This document shows positions 10,420 to 18,865 of a stretch of 64,000 nt of DNA, piece by piece. Each line of letters opens with the position of its first letter. Positions within the stretch are counted from its first letter, which is position 1. Origin of the DNA: Enterococcus mundtii (GTDB lineage Bacteria > Bacillota > Bacilli > Lactobacillales > Enterococcaceae). Below the pieces are notes generated by a model that did no database searches, had not been told where the DNA came from, and was given only the letters and a program-made list of their open reading frames with translations. Location of the stretch: NCBI RefSeq assembly GCF_002947535.1, contig NZ_PUAP01000027.1, positions 62,001-126,000 of the forward strand. The letters are read 5' to 3'. The position numbers were made by a program, and so were the translations under genes.

Positions 10420-11715
10420 ATGGCTTTAGAAGCAGGTGCAATTTTATTTTTCGTTTTTGTCTTTTTGTTGATTGTTGGAATGCCAATTGCAATCAGTATC
10501 GCTTTTTCATCGATGCTCACATTGTTGTTAGTGATACCCTTTGACGTCGCAGCGTTTAGTTCTGCACAAAAAATGGTTGGTAGTATCAATAGTTTCTCAT
10601 TGATCGCCATTCCGTTTTTCGTTTTTTCGGGAATCATCATGAACCATGGTGGGATTGCCAAGAAATTAGTTGATTTTGCCATGTTGTTTGTTGGTCGGAT
10701 CCCAGGTTCTTTAGCCCATACAAATGTATTGGGAAATGCGTTGTTCGGCTCGATCTCTAGTTCGGCGATTGCTGCTTCGACAGCGATTGGTGGTGTGTTG
10801 ATCCCACAACAAGTAGAAGAAGGGTACGATCGTAAATTTGCGACAGCAGTCAATATTGCTTCGGCACCTACAGGGATGGTGATTCCGCCCAGTACGGCGT
10901 TTATTATGTACTCTCTAGTTGCCGGCGGCGCTTCGATCTCAGCTCTATTTATGGGTGGTTATCTCGTTGGCGCATTGTGGTCATTAGGGATCATGCTCGT
11001 TGCTTTTGTGGTGGCGAAGAAAAATAAATATCCGACGGTACCAAAAGGACAAGGGAAGCAAGTCGGAAAAGTGTTAAAAGAAGCGATTCCTAGTTTGGCT
11101 TTGATCGTGATCATCATTGGTGGTATTTTGACTGGTTTCTTTACAGCTATCGAAGCTTCAGCGATTGCGGTATTGTATTCTCTGTTGATCTCCATGTTCT
11201 TTTACAAGACAGTGAAACTAAAAGATATACCAAAGATGTTGGTACAAGCCGTGGCGATGTCGGGAACGATCATGTTTTTATTAGCGACGTCTTCCATGAT
11301 GTCATTCGCTATGGCATTTACTGGAATACCTCAAGCAATCAGCAGTCTGATCATTGGGGTCACTGATAATCGATTCATTATTTTATTATTGATCAATATC
11401 ATTTTGTTACTTGTCGGCATGTTCATGGATGTTGCACCAGCCATTTTGATTTTCACACCAATTTTTTTACCGATCGTTACAAGTGTAGGTGTTGATCCTG
11501 TTCATTATGGTCTATTTTCAATTATGAATCTTTGTGTTGGATCAATTACTCCTCCAGTTGGGACAGGGCTTTATGTAGGTGCCAGTGTAGGTGGTGTGAA
11601 AGCAGAATCCATGCTAAAACCATTGCTACCATTTTACGGTGTCATATTAGCAGTTTTATTTTTGATTACGTATTTCCCACAAATCGTAATGTGGTTACCG
11701 AATCTATTAGGATAA
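10420..11715 (+). CDS. TRAP transporter large permease (DctM family)
   Basis: Twelve-span ion-coupled transport subunit (431 aa). Signatures include LIVGMPIAISIAFS, AIPFFVFSGIIMNHGGIAKKL, GNALFGSISSSAIAASTAIGG and MVIPPSTAFIMYS, together with the C-terminal PVGTGLYVGASVGGV. The ATG at 10420 follows AGGAGG; an in-frame ATG 42 nt upstream overlaps dctQ and has no site. It forms the channel with the small permease and is fed by the surface binding protein. TRAP systems are uncommon in lactic acid bacteria. Confidence 0.95.
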   Translation: MALEAGAILFFVFVFLLIVGMPIAISIAFSSMLTLLLVIPFDVAAFSSAQKMVGSINSFSLIAIPFFVFSGIIMNHGGIAKKLVDFAMLFVGRIPGSLAHTNVLGNALFGSISSSAIAASTAIGGVLIPQQVEEGYDRKFATAVNIASAPTGMVIPPSTAFIMYSLVAGGASISALFMGGYLVGALWSLGIMLVAFVVAKKNKYPTVPKGQGKQVGKVLKEAIPSLALIVIIIGGILTGFFTAIEASAIAVLYSLLISMFFYKTVKLKDIPKMLVQAVAMSGTIMFLLATSSMMSFAMAFTGIPQAISSLIIGVTDNRFIILLLINIILLLVGMFMDVAPAILIFTPIFLPIVTSVGVDPVHYGLFSIMNLCVGSITPPVGTGLYVGASVGGVKAESMLKPLLPFYGVILAVLFLITYFPQIVMWLPNLLG

Positions 11716-11725
11716 AGGAGAAGGC

Positions 11726-12568
11726 ATGATGAACTTAAACCTAGTTGCCAGAGGTCATGACTTGAGCCACGTACAAACCGTGGATGATTTAGCAAAAAAA
11801 GCGAGTCAACAAAACATTTCTACGCTACAATTAGCATTAAGCCGCTCGTTTCCTACACTTGCATCAGATGGACAAGCCATCAATGCCGGAATGGGTCATT
11901 ACATGAAGCGAAGCCTCGCAAAAGAAGGGATAAGTGTCGGTATCTTAAGCTGTTATATCAATATGATCCACCCTGATCTCTCTGTTCGCGAAACGTTGCT
12001 TCGCCAGTTTGAACGATATCTCCAGTATGCTGCAAGCTTTGGAGCAACGATGGTCGCAACCGAGACGGGGAGCGTGAGTGAAGGGGGTTATACAGAGAAG
12101 AATTTTTCAGATGATGCCTTCGCACAAATCGTTGAAGCCATTCGCCGATTAGTACGTGCTGGAGAAAAACATCGAATGATGGTGGGGATCGAACCAGGGT
12201 TGAATCATCCGTTATATTCATTAGATCGTGTGGCAGAATTAATTGCAACGATTGATTCGGACTATCTAGGGATCATTTTAGACCCAACCAATCTGATCAC
12301 TTCAGAAAACTATCATCAACAAGTAAGTTTAGTTGAAGAAGCTTTTGAACGTTTTGGAGAGAAAATTTGCGGATTACATTTGAAAGATTATATCGTTTCT
12401 AATGAAGGCGAGATCATTCCGGTTGATTTAGGTATGGGTGTGATCGATTATGAAGCAATCGTAAAGATCGCACAGAAATATCGTCCTTATCTCTATATCG
12501 TCTTAGAAGAAACGAAAGATGATGCATTAAAACAAGGTGTGTCCATATTGGAGCAAGTCACTGGATAA
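11726..12568 (+). CDS. Sugar phosphate isomerase/epimerase family protein (TIM barrel)
   Basis: A xylose-isomerase-like TIM barrel (AP endonuclease 2 family) of 280 aa. Metal-site motifs are visible: GATMVATETG, VGIEPGLNHP, DYLGIILDPTNLI, CGLHLKDYI and YLYIVLEETKDD, which supply the Glu, Asp and His ligands. It has no signal peptide. As the last gene of the GH105-TRAP operon, it may isomerise or epimerise a sugar set free from the imported oligosaccharide. The reaction itself cannot be predicted. A second ATG 3 nt later is equally possible as start. Confidence 0.8.
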   Translation: MMNLNLVARGHDLSHVQTVDDLAKKASQQNISTLQLALSRSFPTLASDGQAINAGMGHYMKRSLAKEGISVGILSCYINMIHPDLSVRETLLRQFERYLQYAASFGATMVATETGSVSEGGYTEKNFSDDAFAQIVEAIRRLVRAGEKHRMMVGIEPGLNHPLYSLDRVAELIATIDSDYLGIILDPTNLITSENYHQQVSLVEEAFERFGEKICGLHLKDYIVSNEGEIIPVDLGMGVIDYEAIVKIAQKYRPYLYIVLEETKDDALKQGVSILEQVTG

Positions 12569-12625
12569 GAAAATAATGGAATGTATGATTGTTCAACAGT
12601 GAGCAATCGAAAAAGGGGGATAGAC

Positions 12626-13537
12626 ATGAAAAAGAAACCAATCAATGGAAAAGAAGTGAATACGATGATTTCGGATCAGTATGAGATCTATCATGTAAAA
12701 GATATCGTTAGTCAAAACAAAACGGTTTATCATCATCATGATTTCTATGAGATCCATGCTACTTTGGAAGGGGAAGCCATTTTTTATTTAGATGGTCGTC
12801 AGTTTACGATCCAATCAGGAAATGTCTTATTGATCCATTCAAGAGATCTACATCGGATCGTTCGTCAATCAACTGACGTATTCGAGCGTGTCTACATGTT
12901 TATCACCCCTGCATTCTTGGAGAGTCGTTCCACCAAGTGGTCCAATCTATCCGCCTGTTTTTGGCCAATCGGTGAACACCGAAGCCGGATACTACATATC
13001 GAACCACAAATATTAAAAGAAAAACTCGCTTTTATCGACCAAACGTTGGATCGTTCAGATTATGGTGCGGATATTCGTTATGAACAAGCATTAGTCGAAT
13101 ATTTGATTTTTCTAAATCGCATGGTACAGATCGAAGAACATATTCCGGAAGAAAATTTTACTGTACCAAATGAACGTTTAGAAAAAATGCTCCAATTTGT
13201 CGCAAAAAATCTGAGTGAACCACTTTCCCTTGAACAAATGGAAAAGGAATTTTTTATCAGTAAGTATCATGTGACACGAGAATTCAAAAAACATACTGGT
13301 TTTACATTCCATCAATACGTAATGAAGAAAAAACTACTTTATTCAAAACAACTATTAAGAGAGTACGGCAGTTCAAGTTCTGTTTATAGTAAATGTGGTT
13401 TCGCCTCCTATCCTCATTATTTACGTGCATTCAAAACCGAATTTGGCTTAACTCCGAAAGAATTTTTGAAAAAAGATCTCGCAGGAGAGTTTGTTCATTA
13501 TACGCATTATGAAGAAGAAAACAAAGACCCCTTTTAA
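12626..13537 (+). CDS. AraC family transcriptional regulator with cupin sensor
   Basis: Residues about 25-110 form a cupin sugar-sensing domain (HHHDFYEIHATLEGEAIFYL, then VLLIHSRDLHRIV). The C-terminal 100 residues are an AraC HTH pair (SLEQMEKEFFISKYHVTREFKKHTG and SSVYSKCGFASYPHYLRAFK). The ATG at 12626 has a clear AAGGGGG site; an in-frame ATG 45 nt upstream has none. It lies in the uronide cluster and probably activates the GH105-TRAP operon in response to a pathway sugar. Confidence 0.9.
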   Translation: MKKKPINGKEVNTMISDQYEIYHVKDIVSQNKTVYHHHDFYEIHATLEGEAIFYLDGRQFTIQSGNVLLIHSRDLHRIVRQSTDVFERVYMFITPAFLESRSTKWSNLSACFWPIGEHRSRILHIEPQILKEKLAFIDQTLDRSDYGADIRYEQALVEYLIFLNRMVQIEEHIPEENFTVPNERLEKMLQFVAKNLSEPLSLEQMEKEFFISKYHVTREFKKHTGFTFHQYVMKKKLLYSKQLLREYGSSSSVYSKCGFASYPHYLRAFKTEFGLTPKEFLKKDLAGEFVHYTHYEEENKDPF

Positions 13538-13558
13538 ATTTGCTGTCTTTCCGATATA

Positions 13559-13575
13559 ATTTCCTATATAGAAAT
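13559..13575. promoter_or_regulatory. Candidate KdgR operator overlapping the iclR promoter
   Basis: ATTTC-N7-GAAAT, a perfect palindromic pair of half-sites. It overlaps the -10 sequence TATAAT (13555-13560) of the IclR-type regulator gene. The same 17-nt pattern recurs in front of the KDPG aldolase gene, which points to autoregulation and control of the downstream operon. Confidence 0.6.
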
Positions 13576-13588
13576 AGGAGAGTGTAAT

Positions 13589-14350
13589 ATGGAAAATAAA
13601 AAACCTTATGGAACCGTTCTAATCAAAGCATCATATATTTTAGACTATCTAGCAGAGCATCCAGATGCTTCATTACAAGAAATTGCAAAAGGCATCGACA
13701 TGACTTCCTCCACTACATTAAAAATCTTAGATACATTATCTTTGATTGGCTATGTAAATAAAAACCAAGAAAAAAATTATCGTTTAGGGGCGAAACTCGT
13801 ACGATATGCAAACAAAAATATCGATCAAATCGATCTCGTTGAACGTACCTTGCCATTTTTGGAAAAACTACAACAAACAATTGATGAAACCATTCATCTA
13901 GGTATTTTAGACAACAACGAGATCCTCTATGTCAATAAGCTGGACCCTAAAAATCAAACGATCCGCATGTCTTCAAAAATCGGTATCACCAGACCTTTAT
14001 ATAGTTCAGCAATGGGGAAAGCTGTCTTAGCACATTTTACGGAAGAGCAATATCAACAGTATATCGAACAATGTCCTCTGATCCCCTTCACTGAATATAC
14101 GATTACCAATCCATTAAAACTAAAAAAAGAAATCCAACAAGTCGAACAAACAAAAATCGCCTTCGATGATGAAGAAGTCGAAAAAGATATCTTTTGTATC
14201 GGGACTTCTTTAGTTCATGAAAACCAAGTAGTCGGAGCATTCAGTGTTAGTATGCCGAAATATCGATTGAGTGAAGAAAGCAAGGCTCAAATCATTCAAA
14301 TGATCCTACAAACCAAAGAAGAAATCGAAAAAACTTTTGAAAAAAGCTAA
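13589..14350 (+). CDS. IclR family transcriptional regulator, KdgR-like
   Basis: The N-terminal winged helix-turn-helix is at residues 10-70 (ASLQEIAKGIDMTSSTTLKILDTL), followed by the IclR effector domain (IGITRPLYSSAMGKAVLAHF, then CIGTSLVHENQVVGAFSVSMP). The 253-aa length is normal. IclR proteins next to kdg/kdu genes are usually KdgR-type repressors released by KDG or a related keto acid; that role is inferred from context. The gene sits between the upstream GH105-TRAP operon and the kdgA-kdgK-kduI-kduD operon. Confidence 0.9.
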   Translation: MENKKPYGTVLIKASYILDYLAEHPDASLQEIAKGIDMTSSTTLKILDTLSLIGYVNKNQEKNYRLGAKLVRYANKNIDQIDLVERTLPFLEKLQQTIDETIHLGILDNNEILYVNKLDPKNQTIRMSSKIGITRPLYSSAMGKAVLAHFTEEQYQQYIEQCPLIPFTEYTITNPLKLKKEIQQVEQTKIAFDDEEVEKDIFCIGTSLVHENQVVGAFSVSMPKYRLSEESKAQIIQMILQTKEEIEKTFEKS

Positions 14351-14385
14351 AAAGCGTTTGCATTTTTTTATTCCTGCCGTATAAT
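14349..14385 (+). promoter_or_regulatory. Promoter and cre-like site of the kdg/kdu operon
   Basis: TTGCAT (14358-14363), a 16-bp spacer and TATAAT (14380-14385). A cre-like AAAAGCGTTTGCA overlaps the -35 box, which suggests direct catabolite repression. Confidence 0.6.
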
Positions 14386-14416
14386 AAAGATGTAAATTTC
14401 TTTATTGTAAACTATA

Positions 14417-14433
14417 ATTTCCAAATAAGAAAT
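14417..14433. promoter_or_regulatory. Candidate KdgR operator before the kdg/kdu operon
   Basis: ATTTC-N7-GAAAT, with the same half-sites and spacing as the site before the iclR gene. It lies downstream of the promoter and just before the ribosome-binding site of the aldolase gene, a position suited to a roadblock repressor. Confidence 0.6.
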
Positions 14434-14443
14434 GGGTGGGAAA

Positions 14444-15088
14444 ATGAAAAAAATGGAGATCTTATCTCGTTTAAAACAAGCGGGAGTTATTGCAGTCGTG
14501 CGAGGAGCAACAAATGAAGAAGCACTAAATGCTTGTCACGCCATTGTCAAGGGCGGAATAACAGGCATTGAATTGACCTTCACCGTGCCACAAGCAGATC
14601 AAGTAATCAAAGAATTAGTAACGACCTACAAAGACCAACAGGATGTGGTGATCGGTGCAGGGACAGTATTAGATGCTATTACTGCGCGTTTAGCGATTTT
14701 AGCAGGTGCTGAGTATATCGTCAGCCCGTGCTTTGATCAGGAGACTGCAGAACTATGTAATTTATACCAAATCCCTTATTTACCGGGATGTATGACGATC
14801 GATGAAATCAAAACAGCGCTCAAAAGTGGCGTAGACATCGTCAAACTATTTCCTGGAAGTGCTTTCGGACCAAGTATCATTTCTGCATTCAAAGCACCGA
14901 TGCCTTATGTCAATATCATGCCTACTGGTGGGGTCAGTCTAGAAAATATGCAAGACTGGTTTGATGCAGGTGTGATCACTGTTGGTGTAGGTGGCAACTT
15001 ATTGGCTCCAGCAGCACATGGAGATTTTGAGGAAGTAACAAAAGTCGCACAACAATATGCGACAAAAATGAAAGAAATCACGAGGTAA
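14444..15088 (+). CDS. kdgA: KDPG aldolase (2-dehydro-3-deoxy-phosphogluconate aldolase)
   Basis: Splits 2-keto-3-deoxy-6-phosphogluconate into pyruvate and glyceraldehyde-3-phosphate, the last step of uronate degradation. The class I aldolase signatures are VRGATNEEA, GAGTVLD and the Schiff-base lysine in DIVKLFPGSAFGP, with MPTGGV near the C-terminus. The length (about 214 aa) is normal. The start is ambiguous between ATG 14444 (GGGTGGG just upstream) and 14453. The kinase gene follows after 6 nt. Confidence 0.94.
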   Translation: MKKMEILSRLKQAGVIAVVRGATNEEALNACHAIVKGGITGIELTFTVPQADQVIKELVTTYKDQQDVVIGAGTVLDAITARLAILAGAEYIVSPCFDQETAELCNLYQIPYLPGCMTIDEIKTALKSGVDIVKLFPGSAFGPSIISAFKAPMPYVNIMPTGGVSLENMQDWFDAGVITVGVGGNLLAPAAHGDFEEVTKVAQQYATKMKEITR

Positions 15089-15094
15089 TCGCTC

Positions 15095-16102
15095 ATGGGA
15101 AGAGTAGTGACACTCGGAGAAATCATGCTACGCTTGTCGACAGAACAAGGGCAACGGTTGCAAGATAGTCGTCATTTTTGTGGGCATTACGGTGGTGGGG
15201 AAGCGAATGTCGCAATCTCACTAGCAAACTATGGACATACGGTTTCGTTCATGTCAAAAGTCCCAGAGCATTCACTGGGTCAGGCAGTCGAAAAACACTT
15301 ACGAAGCTATGGGGTGGATACTAGCCTGCTGTTAAAAGGTGGCCCACGGCTTGGCACATATTATATGGAAACGGGGATCGGTGAACGTGCGGCTTCAGTC
15401 ATTTATGATCGTGCCGGTTCCAGTTTCGCGGTGATGGATCGTTTGGAGTGGTCACTAGAAGACTGCTTTAAGGAAGTCGAACTATTCCATGTTTCAGGAA
15501 TCACACCGGCACTATCAGAAAATTGGCGATGGCTGACAAAAGAAATCATGGAAGCAGCCAAACAAGCAGGTTGTCAAATCAGTTTTGATATCAATTATCG
15601 CGGCAAGCTGTGGACACAACAAGAAGCGGGGAAAGCGTTAGAACAATTATTACCACTCGTGGACATTTGTTCAGCCGGTGAGATGGATGCGCTTTATTTA
15701 TTAGGGATACCAAAAGCACCTGAAACGACAGTAGATCCGCTTATTTATTATTACGAAAAAATGCAAGAAAAATTTCCCAACATCCAAACGTTTTACTCAA
15801 CAAAACGCACGGTACATTCAGCGAGTGAAAATGATCTACAAGGTACCTTGTGGATGAAGGATAGCTATTTCGAATCGCCACTTCATCAAATCACTTCGAT
15901 CGTGGATCGTGTGGGTGGAGGAGATGCGTTTGCTGGGGGATTGCTTCATGGGATTTTAGAAGAGATGCAGCCACAAGCGATCATTGATTTTGCGACTGCA
16001 GCCTCTGCATTGAAACACACCATTCATGGGGATTGCAACCAATTTAATCAAGCAGAAGTGGCTAGTTTTATCACTAGCGGTTCTGGAAAAATCATTCGAT
16101 AA
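15095..16102 (+). CDS. kdgK: 2-keto-3-deoxygluconate kinase (PfkB family)
   Basis: Phosphorylates KDG to KDPG. It is a ribokinase-fold protein with the N-terminal GGGEANVAISLANYG sugar-binding motif and the C-terminal ATP-site motif DRVGGGDAFAGGLLHG, which contains the catalytic aspartate. At 335 aa it is normal for the family. It lies between the aldolase that uses its product and kduI/kduD, which make its substrate, so the specificity is well supported by context. Confidence 0.93.
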   Translation: MGRVVTLGEIMLRLSTEQGQRLQDSRHFCGHYGGGEANVAISLANYGHTVSFMSKVPEHSLGQAVEKHLRSYGVDTSLLLKGGPRLGTYYMETGIGERAASVIYDRAGSSFAVMDRLEWSLEDCFKEVELFHVSGITPALSENWRWLTKEIMEAAKQAGCQISFDINYRGKLWTQQEAGKALEQLLPLVDICSAGEMDALYLLGIPKAPETTVDPLIYYYEKMQEKFPNIQTFYSTKRTVHSASENDLQGTLWMKDSYFESPLHQITSIVDRVGGGDAFAGGLLHGILEEMQPQAIIDFATAASALKHTIHGDCNQFNQAEVASFITSGSGKIIR

Positions 16103-16118
16103 AGGAGAGTCTATCAAC

Positions 16119-16961
16119 ATGCAAGAAATGGAAACACGTTATACACATAGCCCAGAGGATATTCGTCATTATTCAACAGAACAATTGAGAAATGAATTTT
16201 TAGTAGAGAAAGTATTTGTTCCAGGGAAAATCAGTCTTACTTATACGCACAATGATCGTATGATCTTCGGCGGCGTAACACCAACAACTAGTCCATTAGA
16301 AATCAAACTAGATAAAGAACTAGGTGTTACTTATTTCCTAGAACGTCGCGAGCTTGGTGTGATCAATATCGGCGGACCTGGATTCATTGAAATCGACGGC
16401 GAAAAAGAAGAAATGAAGAAACAAGATGGGTATTACATCGGTAAAGAAACGGAGCATGTTGTCTTCTCCTCTGTAGATCCAGAGAATCCTGCAAAATTTT
16501 ACATCAGTTCTGTGCCAGCTCATCACAAATACCCGAATGTAAAAATCAGCATCGATCAAGTGAAACCAATGGAAACAGGCGAAGGTGTCACATTGAATGA
16601 ACGTAAAATCTACCAATATATCCATCCAAACGTCTGTGAAAGTTGTCAATTACAGATGGGTTATACCATTTTAGAACCTGGTAGTTCATGGAACACGATG
16701 CCTTGCCATACACATGAACGTCGCATGGAAGCGTATGTTTACTTTGATTATGCAAATGAAGATACACGTGTGTTCCATATGATGGGTAAACCAGATGAAA
16801 CCAAACATCTAGTCGTAGATAATGAACAAGCCGTGATTTCACCAAGCTGGTCGATCCACTCAGGAGTTGGCACAAGCAATTATTCGTTTATCTGGGCAAT
16901 GTGTGGTGAAAATATCACCTATACAGATATGGATATGGTATCAATGGATCAATTGAAATAG
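16119..16961 (+). CDS. kduI: 5-dehydro-4-deoxy-D-glucuronate isomerase
   Basis: KduI converts 4-deoxy-L-threo-5-hexosulose uronate, the form taken by the unsaturated uronic acid released by GH105, into 3-deoxy-D-glycero-2,5-hexodiulosonate. The cupin zinc site is visible as MPCHTHERRMEAYVYF and SWSIHSG. With the ATG at 16119 behind AAAGGAG the protein is 280 aa, the usual size. The kinase gene ends 16 nt before it and kduD starts 15 nt after it. Confidence 0.96.
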   Translation: MQEMETRYTHSPEDIRHYSTEQLRNEFLVEKVFVPGKISLTYTHNDRMIFGGVTPTTSPLEIKLDKELGVTYFLERRELGVINIGGPGFIEIDGEKEEMKKQDGYYIGKETEHVVFSSVDPENPAKFYISSVPAHHKYPNVKISIDQVKPMETGEGVTLNERKIYQYIHPNVCESCQLQMGYTILEPGSSWNTMPCHTHERRMEAYVYFDYANEDTRVFHMMGKPDETKHLVVDNEQAVISPSWSIHSGVGTSNYSFIWAMCGENITYTDMDMVSMDQLK

Positions 16962-16976
16962 GAAAGGAAGATAAAA

Positions 16977-17780
16977 ATGTCATTCAATATGGATATGTTT
17001 CGCTTAGACAATAAAGTCGCTTTAATCACCGGTGCGGTATACGGAATCGGTTTTGAGATCGCTCGCTCATTAGCGGAAGCTGGAGCAACGATCGTCTTCA
17101 ATAATTTAACGCAAGAATCAGTAGATGAAGGGATTGCCAACTACAAAGAAATTGGCATCGAAGCAAAAGGCTATGTTTGTGATGTGACGGATGAGTCAGC
17201 TGTACAAGCAATGGTCAAACAAATCAAATCAGAAGTTGGTCCAATCGATATTTTGGTCAACAATGCAGGTATCATCAAGCGTACACCAATGATCGAAATG
17301 GATGCGGCGGATTTCCGTCAAGTCATCGACGTAGACTTGAATGCACCATTTATCATGTCAAAAGCAGTCATCCCAGATATGATTGAAAAAGGTGGCGGGA
17401 AAATCATCAATATTTGTTCAATGATGAGTGAACTTGGCCGTGAGACAGTAAGTGCTTATGCTGCTGCTAAAGGCGGATTGAAAATGTTGACGAAAAATAT
17501 TGCTTCAGAATATGGACAATACAACATTCAATGTAATGGGATCGGACCTGGTTATATCGCGACGCCGCAAACAGCGCCATTAAGAGAAACACAAGAAAAC
17601 GGGGAACGTCATCCATTTGACCAATTCATCGTTGGACGTACACCAGCTGCTCGTTGGGGCGACCCAATCGACTTAGCTGGCCCATCTGTCTTCCTAGCAT
17701 CAAGTGCCTCTGATTTTGTTAACGGACATATCTTGTATGTAGATGGCGGTATCTTAGCTTATATTGGAAAACAACCATAA
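16977..17780 (+). CDS. kduD: 2-deoxy-D-gluconate 3-dehydrogenase / KduD
   Basis: Short-chain dehydrogenase that reduces 3-deoxy-D-glycero-2,5-hexodiulosonate to KDG with NAD(P)H. The cofactor motif is TGAVYGIG, the catalytic Tyr and Lys are in SAYAAAKGG, and NNAGI is present. The 267-aa length is normal. It is the last gene of the kdg/kdu operon and ends before a strong bidirectional terminator. Confidence 0.95.
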   Translation: MSFNMDMFRLDNKVALITGAVYGIGFEIARSLAEAGATIVFNNLTQESVDEGIANYKEIGIEAKGYVCDVTDESAVQAMVKQIKSEVGPIDILVNNAGIIKRTPMIEMDAADFRQVIDVDLNAPFIMSKAVIPDMIEKGGGKIINICSMMSELGRETVSAYAAAKGGLKMLTKNIASEYGQYNIQCNGIGPGYIATPQTAPLRETQENGERHPFDQFIVGRTPAARWGDPIDLAGPSVFLASSASDFVNGHILYVDGGILAYIGKQP

Positions 17781-17788
17781 TAAACAAA

Positions 17789-17824
17789 AAATGGCGAGTG
17801 CATACGATGCACTCGTCATTTTTA
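17789..17824. terminator. Bidirectional terminator between kduD and fni
   Basis: A 14-bp stem, AATGGCGAGTGCAT with ATGCACTCGTCATT, on a 3-nt loop, with A-run and T-run on the two sides. It serves both converging operons. Confidence 0.9.
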
Positions 17825-18865
17825 TTTGCGTCGACCATATTTTGATAATGGGATGTCTCTGGCTTCACACCATTCTTTGACAGGGCCAGACAAAATCAAG
17901 GATTGCTTCGTTAAATCACTCGTTTTTGTTGCACCGACCATGGCATAGAGCATCCGTAGTTCTTCTTGCCACTGTGTCATAAGGGAAATTGTCTCCTCAA
18001 CACCGTGTGTCATGTAATGCGTCAAGATCGTTCCGGAAATCCCTACAGCATTCGCACCAAGGCACAATGCTTTAAAGATATCATAAGCATTTCGTATGCC
18101 ACCCGAAGCAATGATTTCGGCGGCTGTATTCGCTTCGTTCGCTTCAAGTAAGGAGGACACAGTAGACTGGCCCCAATCGGTCAAATAAGCCAATTCACGT
18201 TTTTTACGACGAGCATTTTCGATTTGTGTGAAGCTGGTTCCGCTACGTCCGCTGACATCAATCGTCTTGATACCTAGTTCAGACAGTTCAATGATGGTCT
18301 CCCTCGTCATCCCAAAGCCTACTTCTTTTACGATCACTGGAACATCAAGAGTTTGTTGGATTTCTGCAATCAGTTCTTTCCATTGCGAAAAATCGCGATC
18401 CCCTTCAGGCATGACTAATTCTTGTGGTGCATTTAAATGGATCTGTAATGCATCCGCTTGGAAGAGTTGTACAGCTTCTTGGGCACGTGCGACAGAAGTA
18501 CCAGCACCGACATTCGCTAAAATCTTCCCTTCAGGATAGACCTCCCGCATCACCGTATAAGAATCTGTCAAGGAAGGATCTTTCAAGGCGGCGCTGACAG
18601 AACCGGTAGCAATCATCAACCTAGCACTTTTAGCAATCTGTGCAAGGTCATGATTGATCTTTTTTGTTTTTTCGCTACCGCCAGTCATGGCATTGATATA
18701 GAAAGGACTAGAAAGAGTAAAACCTGCAACTTCTGTCTTCAAAGACACTTCAGCAACCTTGCTTTGTGGAAGTGGACGATGAACAAGTCGAACGAAGTCG
18801 AATTCATTTATCTGTTTGTTGTGAAATGCTTTGGCTAATGATACATGTTCATCTTTTCGATTCAT
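17822..18865 (-). CDS. fni: Type 2 isopentenyl-diphosphate delta-isomerase
   Basis: FMN- and NADPH-dependent isomerase that interconverts isopentenyl and dimethylallyl diphosphate. Family features are FYINAMTGGSEKTKKIN, ANVGAGTS, VKEVGFGMT, DVSGRSGTSF and IASGGIRNAYDIFKALCLGA in a TIM barrel of 347 aa. It is the last gene of the mevalonate operon and overlaps mvaK2 by 4 nt, which implies translational coupling. Confidence 0.96.
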   Translation of the reverse strand: MNRKDEHVSLAKAFHNKQINEFDFVRLVHRPLPQSKVAEVSLKTEVAGFTLSSPFYINAMTGGSEKTKKINHDLAQIAKSARLMIATGSVSAALKDPSLTDSYTVMREVYPEGKILANVGAGTSVARAQEAVQLFQADALQIHLNAPQELVMPEGDRDFSQWKELIAEIQQTLDVPVIVKEVGFGMTRETIIELSELGIKTIDVSGRSGTSFTQIENARRKKRELAYLTDWGQSTVSSLLEANEANTAAEIIASGGIRNAYDIFKALCLGANAVGISGTILTHYMTHGVEETISLMTQWQEELRMLYAMVGATKTSDLTKQSLILSGPVKEWCEARDIPLSKYGRRK

